NCBI GenBank assembly: GCA_017307505.1
Contig: JAFKEE010000040.1
Span: 79,977-143,976 of the forward strand
DNA: 64,000 bases
Direction: 5' to 3'
Origin: Acidobacteriota bacterium
Lineage (GTDB): Bacteria; Acidobacteriota; Terriglobia; Bryobacterales; Bryobacteraceae
The notes beneath the pieces were generated by a model. That model had not been told where the DNA came from. It was given only the letters and a program-made list of their open reading frames with translations, and did not search any database. Positions within the stretch are counted from its first letter, which is position 1; the number at the start of each line of letters is the position of its first letter. A program made the position numbers and the translations under genes. Shown in pieces: positions 1-8,963 of the stretch.

Positions 1-32
1 CGCAGCCAGCGCCCCGCTGGCCGCGGAACCCC

Positions 33-977
33 TCACGCCCCCGGACTCCCCCTCAACCGCGAAATCCCCCTCTTCATCTCCTCGCCTTGCGGCCAATCCG
101 GGTGATGCCGGAGGAAATCCTCCAACTGCTCCGCCGCCTTCTGCTTCTCATCCCGGCGCAGGTAGATCTCCGCGAGCAGCAACTGAGGATGCGAGAAGTG
201 ACCGCCATCCAGCCTGCGGGCCTCCAGCAGATATCGCTCCGCCAGTTCCAGCTTGCCCAGCCCGAAGTAGGTCATCCCCATCTGCGACTGCGCCAGCGCG
301 TCGTTCGGCCGCCGCAGCACGGCATTCAGGTTGAAGCTCCACGCCTCGGTCATCCGACCCAGCGTCACCAGGACCCCGCCCAGATTCACCAGCGGCTCAT
401 AGGCCTGCGGATCCGCTTCCAGCGACTTTCGGAAGTACCCTTCCGCATCCTCGTAGCGCCGAGTCTGGTAGGCGATCGTCCCGAGATGATTCCAGGCGGA
501 CGCGAACTGCGGAGCGATCTCCACCGCCCGTTTCAGGTGCGCAATGGCGCCCTCCACATCGCGCTGCCCCAGCTTTTTACTGGCGTTCAGATACTCCGTC
601 CGCGCGGAGTCCGGAATCGACAATTCGCGCATCGACACCACGGCACTGCGGTCGGGCGTCATCTTCGCCTCGTCCAGTTTCACCGCCAGTTCCACCCGTC
701 GCTTGCGGTCCGCGACGCCCGGACCCACATCGATCGTCTTGCGCGTCTCTCCACTGCCCGGCACGAAGATGATCAGCGAATAGGAACCCTCCGCGATCTT
801 GGCAAACTTGAACTTGCCCGAGGAATCGCTCAGGGTGGACGCCTGGAACGGGGAGGTCGCTCCATGCAGCGAGACGGAAGCGCGCGCCGCCGGCACGAGT
901 TGCCCGCGCACTTCGTAGGTAGCCGCGGACACACTCAGCCCCGCAAAAGCCAGCATCACGCCGCACAGCCGGAGCAT
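33..977 (-). CDS. Secreted TPR protein with N-terminal carboxypeptidase-regulatory-like domain
   Basis: A 314-residue protein predicted to be exported. A hydrophobic signal (MLRLCGVMLAFAGLSVSA) is followed by a beta-sandwich of the carboxypeptidase-regulatory type (roughly residues 22-95, with the pattern GKFKFAKIAEGSYSL). The C-terminal half (about 125-300) holds four to five TPR units with typical WNHLGTIAYQ and PLVNLGGVLVTLG signatures. TPRs imply protein-protein contacts in the periplasm or at the envelope; no enzymatic residue is apparent. The ATG at 977 was chosen because it begins the signal peptide. An in-frame GTG at 1004 would add nine charged residues and has no ribosome site. The gene lies 55 bp behind the ceramidase-like gene on the same strand and may be co-transcribed. 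The exact role is unknown. Confidence 0.8.
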   Translation of the reverse strand: MLRLCGVMLAFAGLSVSAATYEVRGQLVPAARASVSLHGATSPFQASTLSDSSGKFKFAKIAEGSYSLIIFVPGSGETRKTIDVGPGVADRKRRVELAVKLDEAKMTPDRSAVVSMRELSIPDSARTEYLNASKKLGQRDVEGAIAHLKRAVEIAPQFASAWNHLGTIAYQTRRYEDAEGYFRKSLEADPQAYEPLVNLGGVLVTLGRMTEAWSFNLNAVLRRPNDALAQSQMGMTYFGLGKLELAERYLLEARRLDGGHFSHPQLLLAEIYLRRDEKQKAAEQLEDFLRHHPDWPQGEEMKRGISRLRGSPGA

Positions 978-1032
978 GCCTCCATAGTAATCGCCCCGGC
1001 GCACCGTGGCGAAGGGCGGAAGCCGCTGCCGG

Positions 1033-2388
1033 TCAGCGGCCGGAACCGGTTGGCGCGCGCGAGCCTAGCAGTGCGCGCAGAGTCTGCTTCAAGACGCTCT
1101 CCGCGCCTTTCGTGGTATTGGAGGCCCCTGGTTCATAGCCGCCCTGGTCGTAGGCGCGATCCGTACACAGGTAGCCGGGTGCGATATCCCCATACCCGGC
1201 CATCGCCACAAACTGGCCCGGAGCCGCGATCTGAGCGAAGCGCTGGAACTCCAGCATCGGCTCGCCCGGCAGATGCACGATCCGCACAGGACCCAGGCTG
1301 AGCAGGCTGGCGCTGAGCGGCTCCTGACGAAGACCGAACGCCGCCGCAATGGTCAACCGGTACCGCGCGGCCTCGTCGTCCGTCGCCTTCGCCTCGGCCA
1401 GCCGCGCATCGATCTCCTGCTGCGTCGACAGCTTCTTCGGCAACACCAGGGGCAACGACTTCCAATTCAACTCCGTCACCGCCGACCACTTCGTGGCCTC
1501 ATCCGACTTCTTCAAGCCGGCGAGTAGGCGAGTCGCCAGCTCTGTCCGTTTCGCCACGCTGCTGTCGTTATACTTCCCTACCGTCACATCGCCGGCCGCT
1601 CCGGTGAAGTAGATCTGGAAGACGCCTTCTTCTTTCTCCAACTGCTCGCGCGCGGCGCCCACGAAATCGGCGGACACCCGGCCGTCGCAGCACCAGGTCT
1701 GCGGATGCGTGGCGTAGTAGTGCAGCCGCACCAGGGGCTTATCGCCCTGCCCCAACGTCACGGTTCTGACCGTACGATCCACCGGGCCCTCCGGCGCGGC
1801 CGCCATCTCCGGCTTCTTCCCATCCGTGCTGAAGCGGATCACGACTTTGCCGTCGGGCGTGGGCAGTCGCCGCGCCGAAGCCACCCGCTCCACCTCAGCC
1901 TCCCCCGTACCCACCTGGTCAAACGGCCTCATCGAACCAGCCGCCTTCTTCACCGCATCAGCCAGCCGGTCTGCAATCTGCACCAGGGCGGATTCCTCGA
2001 ACCGCACCACTGGTCGGCCCATCTGTTCCAGCAGCGCATAGGCATCGCCGTCCACATAAGGAGCAGTGTGCTGATGCAGCGTCTGCAATGCCACATGGTC
2101 CGGTGTCGTGCCCGCCGCCTTCGCCACCTTGTCGCGAAGCAGACGGTGTGACCGGTTCGAGAGCCCGCACCAATCCACCGCACAGAGTACGTAGCGCTGA
2201 CCGCGATCCTCGAGAACAACCCCTTTGGCCAGCAGCGGATCTTCGATCTTCGTGGTGGGCATCACCCAGATCAGAGGTTGGCCCAACGGCGGAGTGACGT
2301 CCGACTTGAAGGTGCCCACGCGCAACTGGCCCCAGGCCGCGGCGCTCGCGACAGCCGCCAGCCAGATCGCCGTACAAGACGCTCTCAT
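1033..2388 (-). CDS. Neutral/alkaline non-lysosomal ceramidase-like secreted protein
   Basis: A 451-residue exported protein resembling the N-terminal domain of neutral/alkaline ceramidases, a family widespread in Acidobacteria and Planctomycetes. A signal peptide ends near AAWG/QLRVG, followed by the family-typical start VGTFKSDVTPPLGQPL. A histidine-rich segment, LQTLHQHTAPYVDGDA (about residues 103-118), probably supplies zinc ligands. Further landmarks are YYATHPQTWCCDGRVSADF and YFTGAAGDVTVGKYND, and the C-terminal GYGDIAPGYLCTDRAYDQGG is also typical. True ceramidases are about 650-750 residues with a C-terminal Ig-like domain, which is absent here, so substrate and activity are uncertain. 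Its ATG overlaps the stop of the DUF2277 gene by 4 bp, which suggests translational coupling. Confidence 0.75.
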   Translation of the reverse strand: MRASCTAIWLAAVASAAAWGQLRVGTFKSDVTPPLGQPLIWVMPTTKIEDPLLAKGVVLEDRGQRYVLCAVDWCGLSNRSHRLLRDKVAKAAGTTPDHVALQTLHQHTAPYVDGDAYALLEQMGRPVVRFEESALVQIADRLADAVKKAAGSMRPFDQVGTGEAEVERVASARRLPTPDGKVVIRFSTDGKKPEMAAAPEGPVDRTVRTVTLGQGDKPLVRLHYYATHPQTWCCDGRVSADFVGAAREQLEKEEGVFQIYFTGAAGDVTVGKYNDSSVAKRTELATRLLAGLKKSDEATKWSAVTELNWKSLPLVLPKKLSTQQEIDARLAEAKATDDEAARYRLTIAAAFGLRQEPLSASLLSLGPVRIVHLPGEPMLEFQRFAQIAAPGQFVAMAGYGDIAPGYLCTDRAYDQGGYEPGASNTTKGAESVLKQTLRALLGSRAPTGSGR

Positions 2389-2624
2389 TCCGCTTCGACC
2401 CTCGCCGGCACGCGCCGGACCGGCGTGTTCTGCGCGATGCTTTGCAGCAGGCGCGCGCTCGACTCGCTGATCTCCCGCACCGCCCGCTCAAACGCCTCCT
2501 GGTTTGCCTTCGAAGGCTTCGGGAATCCGCTGATCTTCCGCACGAACTGCAGCGCGGCGGCGTCCACCTCGGCCGGAGTCGCAGGCGGCTCCTGGTTTCT
2601 CAGTACTTTGATGCTGCGGCACAC
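2385..2624 (-). CDS. DUF2277 family small protein, GTG start
   Basis: A 79-residue protein of the DUF2277 family, whose function is not known. The family signature is almost complete: CRSIKVLRNQEPPATPAEV near the start, then ALQFVRKISGFPKPSKAN and a helical tail FERAVREISESSARLLQS. An open frame continues upstream to 2717, but family members begin at MCRSIK. The GTG at 2624 (reading VCRSIK) is therefore the likely start, and the upstream 31 residues are not conserved-looking. The stop overlaps the next gene's ATG by 4 bp. The gene diverges from the PQQ dehydrogenase, leaving a 76 bp shared promoter region. Family members are small soluble proteins; no catalytic role is assigned. Confidence 0.85.
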   Translation of the reverse strand: MCRSIKVLRNQEPPATPAEVDAAALQFVRKISGFPKPSKANQEAFERAVREISESSARLLQSIAQNTPVRRVPARVEAE

Positions 2625-2700
2625 AATCCATACAGCGTCGCACGATTGGAAGAGAATCCGCACCCTGGCCGCGGCTCCTGCATATACTGGACTTCTCCCG

Positions 2701-4800
2701 ATGATTTCCCGATCCATCCTGCTGCTCGGCGCCTGCGCCTCGTCTCTCCTGGCCCAAACCGACTGGCCAGTCTATGGCCACGACCCCGGCGCCGCCCGCT
2801 TCTCACCTCTGAAACAGATCAACCGGGAGAACATCGGCCGCCTGCAGTTGGCCTGGACCTTCCATACCGGCAAAGCGGGTTCGGAGGGCATCCCCATCGT
2901 CGTTGGAGGCGTCATGTACGTCACCGCGGCCAATGGGATCTTTGCGTTGGAGCCGGAAACCGGACGCAAGCTCTGGCACTACGAAACCACGCAGGTGGCT
3001 CTGCGCGGCTTAGCGTATTGGCCCGGCGGCAAAGGAGTTCGCCCCCGTGTCTTCGCAGGGGTAAAAGGGGGTATGGTCGCGCTCGACGCGGCCACTGGTA
3101 AACCGGCGCCCGGCTTCGCCAAAGAGGGTCTGTTGGATTTGCGGGAGGGCGTCCTGGGGGATCTACCCGACGCCAAGATCTCCCTCCAGTCGCCGCCGAG
3201 CGTCTTCAAGGACATCGTCATTACCGGAAGCGCCAACGGCGAAGGCTCCCCCTCGAAAGGAGCCTATGGCGACATCCGGGGTTGGGATGCGAACACCGGG
3301 AAACTCCTCTGGAGCTTCCACACCGTTCCCCGGCCCGGCGAACCCGGCATCGAAACCTGGCCGGCCGATGGCTGGCGCAATCGCTCCGGTACGAATGCCT
3401 GGGGCTTCCTCACCGTGGACTTGGCTCGCGGGATTGTCTATGTGCCTCTGGGCTCGCCGACCTCCGATTTCTATGGAGCCGACCGCCATGGCAATGGCCT
3501 CTACGGCAACTGCCTGGTCGCGCTCGATGCCGCCACCGGCAAGCTCAAGTGGTATCAGCAGCTGATTCATCACGACCTGTGGGATTTCGATCCGGCCGCG
3601 CCGCCAATCCTCTTCGACGCCACCATTGGAGGACGCAAAGTGCCCGCCGTTGCCCAGGTGACCAAGACCAGCCTCTTGTTCGCCTTCGATCGCGTCACCG
3701 GCAAGCCTCTCTATGGGATGGAGGAGCGCAAGGTCCCCCAGACTGCGATCCCCGGAGAGCAGACGTCGCCCACGCAGCCCTTCCCGTTGAAGCCCCCGCC
3801 ACTGTCCCGCATAGAGTTCACAAAGGAGGAGATCTACAACCTCACGCCGGAGCACGCCGGCTTCTGCCGCGATCTCTTCAAACGCAACCAGATGCGGCCC
3901 GTGCCGCTCTACACCCCGTTCGAACTCGACAAAAACGTCCTGATGTTTCCTAGTACCCTGGGTGGCGGCTCCTGGGGCGGAGCGTCCACTGATCCGTCCA
4001 TCGGTTTACTGTTCATCAACGTCAACAATCTCGGCCAGTGGGGTCACATGGAGAAGAAGACTGACCCGGCTACGGGCGCAGTCACCTATATCCGTACTTC
4101 CGAGTACGGCGCCTATGCCCGCTTCTGGAACCGCGATACGCGCATCCCGTGCACCAATCCGCCCTTCGGAGAACTGGTAGCCGTGGACACCCGGACCGGA
4201 GACATCGCCTGGCGCGCCCCGCTCGGTACGATGCCGGCGCTGGAGGCGTTAGGCGTCCACGAAACCGGGGCGCCCAACCTGGGCGGCAGCATCGCCACCG
4301 CCGGCGGCCTGGTCTTCATCGCGGCCACCAACGACAGCCGCTTCCGCGCGTTCGATGCCAAATCCGGCAAAAAGCTATGGGAACAACCACTGGATGCGAA
4401 CGGCCACACGATCCCGATCACCTACCTGGGCAAGGACGGAAAACAGTACGTGACAGTCATGGCAGGAGGGGGTGGAGGCTACTTTGGAGGCACACCGGCA
4501 GACAGCGTGATGACCTTCGCTCTCGGCCAGGCTCCGGCTCCCACGATCGTCGCATCCAAGCCGGAATTGGCTTCGTCCGTTCGAAAAGGTCCGGTCGTAC
4601 TCCCGGACGGGCAGGGCAAAGCCCTGGTCCAAAGGACCTGCGGCGGACCCTGCCACAACCTGGAAACGGCGCTGGGGATGCGGCGCAACCGGGCAGGCTG
4701 GACGGCCATGGTCGACAACATGATCGCTCGCGGTGCAAACGCGAAAGAGGCCGAAGCACGGGCGATTGTCGACTACCTCGCCACTCACTTCGGCCTCTGA
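2701..4800 (+). CDS. PQQ-dependent dehydrogenase (quinoprotein) with C-terminal cytochrome-like tail
   Basis: A 699-residue periplasmic quinoprotein of the eight-bladed beta-propeller type, similar to glucose/alcohol dehydrogenases that use pyrroloquinoline quinone. A signal peptide (MISRSILLLGACASSLLAQ) precedes DWPVYGHDPGAARFSPL, the usual mature start of membrane-type glucose dehydrogenase-like proteins. Propeller motifs include ALDAATGKPAPGF, GWDANTGKLLWSF, ALDAATGKLKWYQQ and AFDAKSGKKLWEQPL. The region YQQLIHHDLWDFDPAAPP is typical for the family. The last 70 residues resemble a cytochrome c domain but carry CGGPCH, a CX3CH spacing instead of CXXCH, so covalent heme attachment is uncertain. 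An open frame continues upstream to 2278, but the signal peptide fixes the start at 2701. The substrate cannot be deduced. The next gene, ahcY, is convergent. Confidence 0.85.
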   Translation: MISRSILLLGACASSLLAQTDWPVYGHDPGAARFSPLKQINRENIGRLQLAWTFHTGKAGSEGIPIVVGGVMYVTAANGIFALEPETGRKLWHYETTQVALRGLAYWPGGKGVRPRVFAGVKGGMVALDAATGKPAPGFAKEGLLDLREGVLGDLPDAKISLQSPPSVFKDIVITGSANGEGSPSKGAYGDIRGWDANTGKLLWSFHTVPRPGEPGIETWPADGWRNRSGTNAWGFLTVDLARGIVYVPLGSPTSDFYGADRHGNGLYGNCLVALDAATGKLKWYQQLIHHDLWDFDPAAPPILFDATIGGRKVPAVAQVTKTSLLFAFDRVTGKPLYGMEERKVPQTAIPGEQTSPTQPFPLKPPPLSRIEFTKEEIYNLTPEHAGFCRDLFKRNQMRPVPLYTPFELDKNVLMFPSTLGGGSWGGASTDPSIGLLFINVNNLGQWGHMEKKTDPATGAVTYIRTSEYGAYARFWNRDTRIPCTNPPFGELVAVDTRTGDIAWRAPLGTMPALEALGVHETGAPNLGGSIATAGGLVFIAATNDSRFRAFDAKSGKKLWEQPLDANGHTIPITYLGKDGKQYVTVMAGGGGGYFGGTPADSVMTFALGQAPAPTIVASKPELASSVRKGPVVLPDGQGKALVQRTCGGPCHNLETALGMRRNRAGWTAMVDNMIARGANAKEAEARAIVDYLATHFGL

Positions 4801-4809
4801 TTCAACTAC

Positions 4810-6237
4810 TTAGTAGCGGTAGTGGTCGGCCTTGTAGGGGCCTTCCACCGGCACGCCGAGGTAGTCGGCCTGCTTCTGGCTCAGCACGGTCAGCTTCACG
4901 CCGATCTTTTCCAGGTGCAGCCGGGCCACTTCCTCGTCGAGATACTTCGGCAGGACGTATACACCCACCGCATACTCGTCCTTCTTCTTCCACAGATCGA
5001 GCTGGGCAAGTGTCTGATTCGAGAAGCTGTTCGACATCACGAAGCTGGGGTGGCCGGTGGCGCAGCCCAGATTCACCAGGCGGCCTTCGGCCAGCATGAA
5101 GATGCTGTGCCCGTCGGGGAAGGTGTACTGGTCGACCTGCGGCTTGATGTTCAGCTTGGTCACGCCCGGCGCGTTGTTCAGGCGGTCAATCTGGATCTCG
5201 TTGTCAAAGTGACCGATGTTGCAGACGATCGCCTGGTCCTTCATCTTCGCCATGTGTTCCAGCGTGATGATGTCGCAATTGCCGGTGGTGGTGACGTAGA
5301 TGTCGCCGCGGCCCAGCGTGTCTTCCACGGTGGTCACTTCGTAGCCTTCCATCGCCGCCTGCAGCGCGTTGATGGGGTCGATTTCGGTCACGATCACGCG
5401 GGCGCCGAAGCCGCGCAGGGAGTGGGCCGAACCCTTGCCGACATCGCCATAGCCGCAAACGACAGCCACTTTGCCGGCCACCATGACGTCCGTGGCGCGC
5501 TTGATGCCGTCGGAGAGCGACTCGCGGCAGCCATACAGGTTGTCGAACTTCGACTTCGTCACCGAGTCATTGACGTTGATGGCCGGAACGAGCAACTTGC
5601 CTTCCTGCTGCATCTTATAGAGCCGGTGAACGCCAGTGGTCGTCTCTTCCGAAACGCCCTTCCATTCCTTCACCAGTTCCCGCCAGCAGGTGGGGTTCTC
5701 AGCGTTGACCTTTTTGAGCAGATTCTTGATGACGTCTTCTTCGTGGCTGCCGGAGGGGGTGTTCACCCAGTCGGAGCCATTCTCGAGCTCATAACCCTTG
5801 TGGATCAGGAGGGTTACGTCGCCACCGTCGTCGACCACGAGCTGCGGGCCGAGGCCGCCGGGATGCAGCACGGCTTTCAGCGTGCAGTCCCAATATTCTT
5901 CCAAAGTCTCGCCTTTCCAGGCATATACGGGCACGCCGGCAGCGGCGATGGCGGCGGCGGCATGGTCCTGTGTGGAGAAGATGTTGCAGGAGGCCCAGCG
6001 GACGCTGGCGCCGAGGTCGACGAGGGTCTCGATGAGGACCGCCGTCTGGATGGTCATGTGCAGCGAACCGGTCACGCGCACGCCGGCTAAAGGCTTCTGC
6101 GCCGCATACTTGCGGCGGATAGACATGAGGCCGGGCATCTCCGATTCGGCAATAGTGATCTCTTTGCGGCCCCAGTCGGCCAGGGACATGTCGGCGACTT
6201 TGTAGTCGGTCGTGGCAGGGCTAATGGTGGTGCTCAT
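4810..6237 (-). CDS. ahcY: Adenosylhomocysteinase (S-adenosyl-L-homocysteine hydrolase)
   Basis: A 475-residue cytosolic enzyme that reversibly splits S-adenosylhomocysteine into adenosine and homocysteine, removing the product inhibitor of methyltransferases. Hallmarks are [14 protein letters not shown] at the N-terminus, the NAD-binding loop [20 protein letters not shown], the substrate region [19 protein letters not shown], and the C-terminal signature [10 protein letters not shown]. Length matches the bacterial long form. The start is placed at the ATG at 6237 because AGGAG lies 5 nt before it; a further in-frame ATG at 6267 would overlap the palindrome. Divergently transcribed from an ArsR-methyltransferase fusion, with a palindromic candidate operator in between, suggesting control by SAH level. 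Confidence 0.97.
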   Translation of the reverse strand: MSTTISPATTDYKVADMSLADWGRKEITIAESEMPGLMSIRRKYAAQKPLAGVRVTGSLHMTIQTAVLIETLVDLGASVRWASCNIFSTQDHAAAAIAAAGVPVYAWKGETLEEYWDCTLKAVLHPGGLGPQLVVDDGGDVTLLIHKGYELENGSDWVNTPSGSHEEDVIKNLLKKVNAENPTCWRELVKEWKGVSEETTTGVHRLYKMQQEGKLLVPAINVNDSVTKSKFDNLYGCRESLSDGIKRATDVMVAGKVAVVCGYGDVGKGSAHSLRGFGARVIVTEIDPINALQAAMEGYEVTTVEDTLGRGDIYVTTTGNCDIITLEHMAKMKDQAIVCNIGHFDNEIQIDRLNNAPGVTKLNIKPQVDQYTFPDGHSIFMLAEGRLVNLGCATGHPSFVMSNSFSNQTLAQLDLWKKKDEYAVGVYVLPKYLDEEVARLHLEKIGVKLTVLSQKQADYLGVPVEGPYKADHYRY

Positions 6238-6256
6238 CGACTCTCCTAGAATATTT

Positions 6257-6286
6257 GATATCGTCATATCGCGATACGTTGATATG
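6257..6286. promoter_or_regulatory. Palindromic candidate operator between ahcY and the arsR-type gene
   Basis: A 30-bp imperfect inverted repeat centred between 6271 and 6272. It has a perfect core TATCGCGATA (6267-6276) and outer GATAT/ATATC half-sites. It lies 20 bp upstream of the ahcY ATG and 17 bp upstream of the ArsR-methyltransferase ATG. ArsR-family dimers bind such palindromes. SahR-type ArsR regulators control ahcY in Proteobacteria, so a repressor role is a reasonable inference, not shown. Confidence 0.6.
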
Positions 6287-6303
6287 ATAAGGGACGTCGC
6301 GCT

Positions 6304-7242
6304 ATGCCGTCAATGCTGAATACCTTCCGCCTGCTGTCGGATCCGGGCCGGGTCCGGCTGGTTTTGCTGCTCGCGCAGGAGGAGCTGACCGTGGCCGAAC
6401 TCCAGGAAATCCTTTCTACCGGCCAGAGTACGATTTCCAGCCAGCTCTCCCAACTGCGCCAGGCGGGACTGGTGGAAGACCGCAGGGTGGGCAAAAGTGT
6501 GATGTACCGGTTGACGGAACCGCGCTCCGACAGCGGCCGCCGGTTGCTGGAAGTCCTTCAGGACGGGTCAGTTGAGATCGCAGAGGCGGAGCGCGACACC
6601 GAAGCGCTGAACCTGACGCTGAACAAGCGGCGCGACCGCATGCGGGCTTACTTCGACGAACTGGCCGGGAAGTTCGGGAAGCATTACGTTCCAGGACGAT
6701 CGTGGAAAGGCCTCGCCGAGACATTACTCAAACTGATGCCGCCGATGGTCATTGCCGATCTGGGCGCCGGCGAGGGCACTTTTTCGCAACTGCTGGCCCA
6801 GCGCGCGGAGCGCGTGATTGCGGTCGATAACTCCGAGAAAATGGTCGAATTCGGCGCCGATCTGGCGGCAAAAAACCGCATCGGAAACCTGGAGTACCGG
6901 CGCGGCGACATGGAGAAGCTGCCCATCGCGGACGCGTCGGTCGACCTGGCATTCTTCAGCCAGTCGCTCCACCATGCCCAGCATCCTGACCGTGCCGTCA
7001 AGGAAGCGTTCCGGATTCTACGCCCCGGGGGACGGATTGCCGTCCTCGATTTGGTGAAGCACCACTTCGAGGAGGCTCGGGAGCTCTACGCGGATCTGTG
7101 GCTCGGCTTTGCCGAGGTGGATCTGGTCGGGTTCCTCAAGAAAGCTGGATTTGGAAAGATTGAATCAACGGTCGTCCACAAAGAGGAGCAGACACCGTTT
7201 TTCGAAACGTTGCTCGTCGTGGGGGACAAGCCCCGTTCCTAG
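6304..7242 (+). CDS. ArsR-type regulator fused to a SAM-dependent methyltransferase
   Basis: A 312-residue two-domain protein. Residues 1-85 form an ArsR winged helix ([18 protein letters not shown], then [20 protein letters not shown]). Residues about 125-240 form a class I methyltransferase with motif [17 protein letters not shown], an acidic loop AVDNSEK and a motif IV-like [14 protein letters not shown]. Such fusions are frequent in many phyla; the methyltransferase-like part may sense SAM or SAH instead of acting as an enzyme. Divergence from ahcY across one palindrome supports a role as regulator of methyl-cycle genes. The start at 6304 has AAGGGA 9 nt upstream; a second in-frame ATG at 6313 is possible. 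The stop overlaps the stop of the convergent CRTAC gene by 4 bp. Confidence 0.88.
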   Translation: MPSMLNTFRLLSDPGRVRLVLLLAQEELTVAELQEILSTGQSTISSQLSQLRQAGLVEDRRVGKSVMYRLTEPRSDSGRRLLEVLQDGSVEIAEAERDTEALNLTLNKRRDRMRAYFDELAGKFGKHYVPGRSWKGLAETLLKLMPPMVIADLGAGEGTFSQLLAQRAERVIAVDNSEKMVEFGADLAAKNRIGNLEYRRGDMEKLPIADASVDLAFFSQSLHHAQHPDRAVKEAFRILRPGGRIAVLDLVKHHFEEARELYADLWLGFAEVDLVGFLKKAGFGKIESTVVHKEEQTPFFETLLVVGDKPRS

Positions 7243-8963
7243 TTGGCAGGTTCCTTGATCTGGATGATCCTGTCGATTTCTTTGGCCAGCTGTTTCGAGA
7301 TCTTTCCGTTGGGCCAGCGGACCGTGATGGTTGCCTGGGTGGCCACCCCCAACCCGAAGTGGAGGCGCAGATCGTTGTGCGAGGTGAAGCTCGCCTGAGA
7401 CAGTACGGCCTGGGTCTGTTTGCGATCCCCGTATTCCACAGTGACTTGCGCTCCGATGGCCGCACGGTTTGAGACCGTGCCTTCCAGCTTCACTTTCAGC
7501 CAGTGATTGTTGGATTTCAGGTCGTTCCGATAGAGGGCCGGCGTCTCGTTGCGATTCCACACGACCACATCCAGATCACCGTCGTTGTCGAAGTCTCCGA
7601 AGGCGGCTCCGCGGGCGGAGTGGACTTCATCCATGGCCGGCCCGGCCTGGGCGGCGAACAACTGCTCGAAACGGCCGGCTCCGAGATTCCGGAACAGGAG
7701 AGGCGGCATGCGGGTGGGGTAGGCGGGCAGGTCGCGCTCAGTGTCCGGGTACACATTGCCTGTGACCAGGAAGAGATCGGGGAGACCGTCGTTATCAAGA
7801 TCGGGCATGCCGACACCCCAGGCAATGAAGCGTGTTTCGACACCGATCCCGGACGATTGCGTGATGTCGCGGTATTGGCCTTTGCCCAGGCCCTCGTAAA
7901 GGATGTGGGTGTCGTCGGCGAAGTGCGTCTTAAAGATGTCCAGGATCCCGTCGACGTTGAAGTCGCCAATGGCGAGGCCCATGCCGGCCTGCTCCATTCC
8001 GTCATCATTGAGGGCGATGCCGCGCTCGATGCCCTCTTCCGAGAAAGTTCCGTCATGATTGTTGCGGAAGAAGAGCGAGGGGGTGGAGTCGCAGGCGAGG
8101 TAGATGTCGGGCCAGCCGTCGCCGTCAAGATCGGCTGAAATGGCGGTCAATCCAAAGGAGGCGCGGGCGCTGCCGACCCCGGAAGACTTACTGGCATCCT
8201 CAAAAGTCCCATCGGCCTTCTGGTGATAGAGGAACTGCCGGCCGGTCTTCAGGCCTCGGGGTCCGCAAGGGGTCATGACGCCCTTCCAGTTGCACGAGGC
8301 GCTCTGACCGGGCTTGGGGATTTTGGCCAGATCGAAGTCTATATAAGTTGCGACGAAGAGGTCGAGGCGGCCATCGCGGTCGTAGTCGAGCCAGGTGGCT
8401 CCGGCATACCAATAAGGATATGCAGGGGCGGGGTCGGGGATGAGGCCGGCCTTGCGGGCGACATCGCTGAACGTTCCGTCGTGATTGTTGCGATAGAGCG
8501 CGTTCTCGCCCCAGTAGGTGACGAAGAGATCCAGGAAACCGTCGTTGTCATAGTCGGCCACGGCCACGCCCTGTCCCCAACCAACACGCGCCAACCCGGA
8601 CTTGGCCGTCACGTCGGTGAACGTTCCGTCGTGGTTGTTGTGATAGAGGCGGTTGCCGGCGTTTGGCGGAGGCGTACCGAAGCGGGTGCCGCCCACGAAG
8701 AAGATATCGGGAAAGCCGTCGTTGTCGTAGTCGAAGAAGGCCACGCCGCCGGAGGAGGTTTCGGAGACATATTGGACGTCGCGCTCGGCACCGTAGACCT
8801 GGACATGATTCAGACCCGCCTTCGAAGCCACGTTCACCAGCGAGGAGGGCCACGGCCGTCCGGAGAGCTTCGGGCGGGGCTGGGGTTTGACGCCGCGTGA
8901 AGCCATACCTTGAGGCCACACGGGGAGGGCAGAGAGAAGGAAGACGGCGAGGAGGAATCTCAT
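7239..8963 (-). CDS. Secreted FG-GAP/VCBS repeat protein with ASPIC/UnbV domain (CRTAC1-like), copy 1
   Basis: A 574-residue exported protein. A signal peptide (MRFLLAVFLLSALPVWPQG) is followed by at least seven FG-GAP/VCBS repeats with calcium-binding DxDxDG loops, such as FFDYDNDGFPDIFF, VADYDNDGFLDLFV, SADLDGDGWPDIYL and MPDLDNDGLPDLFL. The repeats should build an integrin-alpha-like beta-propeller. The C-terminal 70 residues are an ASPIC/UnbV domain (GAQVTVEYGDRKQTQAVL, then HFGLGVATQATITVRWPNG). Function is not established; such proteins are secreted and thought to bind glycans or proteins. The start ATG overlaps the TPR gene's stop by 4 bp, and both lie downstream of a TonB receptor, so the three may be co-expressed. 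Confidence 0.88.
   Translation of the reverse strand: MRFLLAVFLLSALPVWPQGMASRGVKPQPRPKLSGRPWPSSLVNVASKAGLNHVQVYGAERDVQYVSETSSGGVAFFDYDNDGFPDIFFVGGTRFGTPPPNAGNRLYHNNHDGTFTDVTAKSGLARVGWGQGVAVADYDNDGFLDLFVTYWGENALYRNNHDGTFSDVARKAGLIPDPAPAYPYWYAGATWLDYDRDGRLDLFVATYIDFDLAKIPKPGQSASCNWKGVMTPCGPRGLKTGRQFLYHQKADGTFEDASKSSGVGSARASFGLTAISADLDGDGWPDIYLACDSTPSLFFRNNHDGTFSEEGIERGIALNDDGMEQAGMGLAIGDFNVDGILDIFKTHFADDTHILYEGLGKGQYRDITQSSGIGVETRFIAWGVGMPDLDNDGLPDLFLVTGNVYPDTERDLPAYPTRMPPLLFRNLGAGRFEQLFAAQAGPAMDEVHSARGAAFGDFDNDGDLDVVVWNRNETPALYRNDLKSNNHWLKVKLEGTVSNRAAIGAQVTVEYGDRKQTQAVLSQASFTSHNDLRLHFGLGVATQATITVRWPNGKISKQLAKEIDRIIQIKEPAN

Noticed and set aside
87..1301. 404-codon plus-strand open frame antisense to the TPR and ceramidase-like genes
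   Set aside because: Arginine/histidine/glutamine-rich composition typical of a GC-rich shadow frame; the opposite strand has clear domains.
4822..6090. 422-codon plus-strand frame opposite ahcY
   Set aside because: ahcY is certain; this is its antisense shadow.
6238..6303. SAH riboswitch before ahcY
   Set aside because: The 66-bp gap is mostly the palindrome and ribosome sites of two divergent genes; no room for the riboswitch fold.
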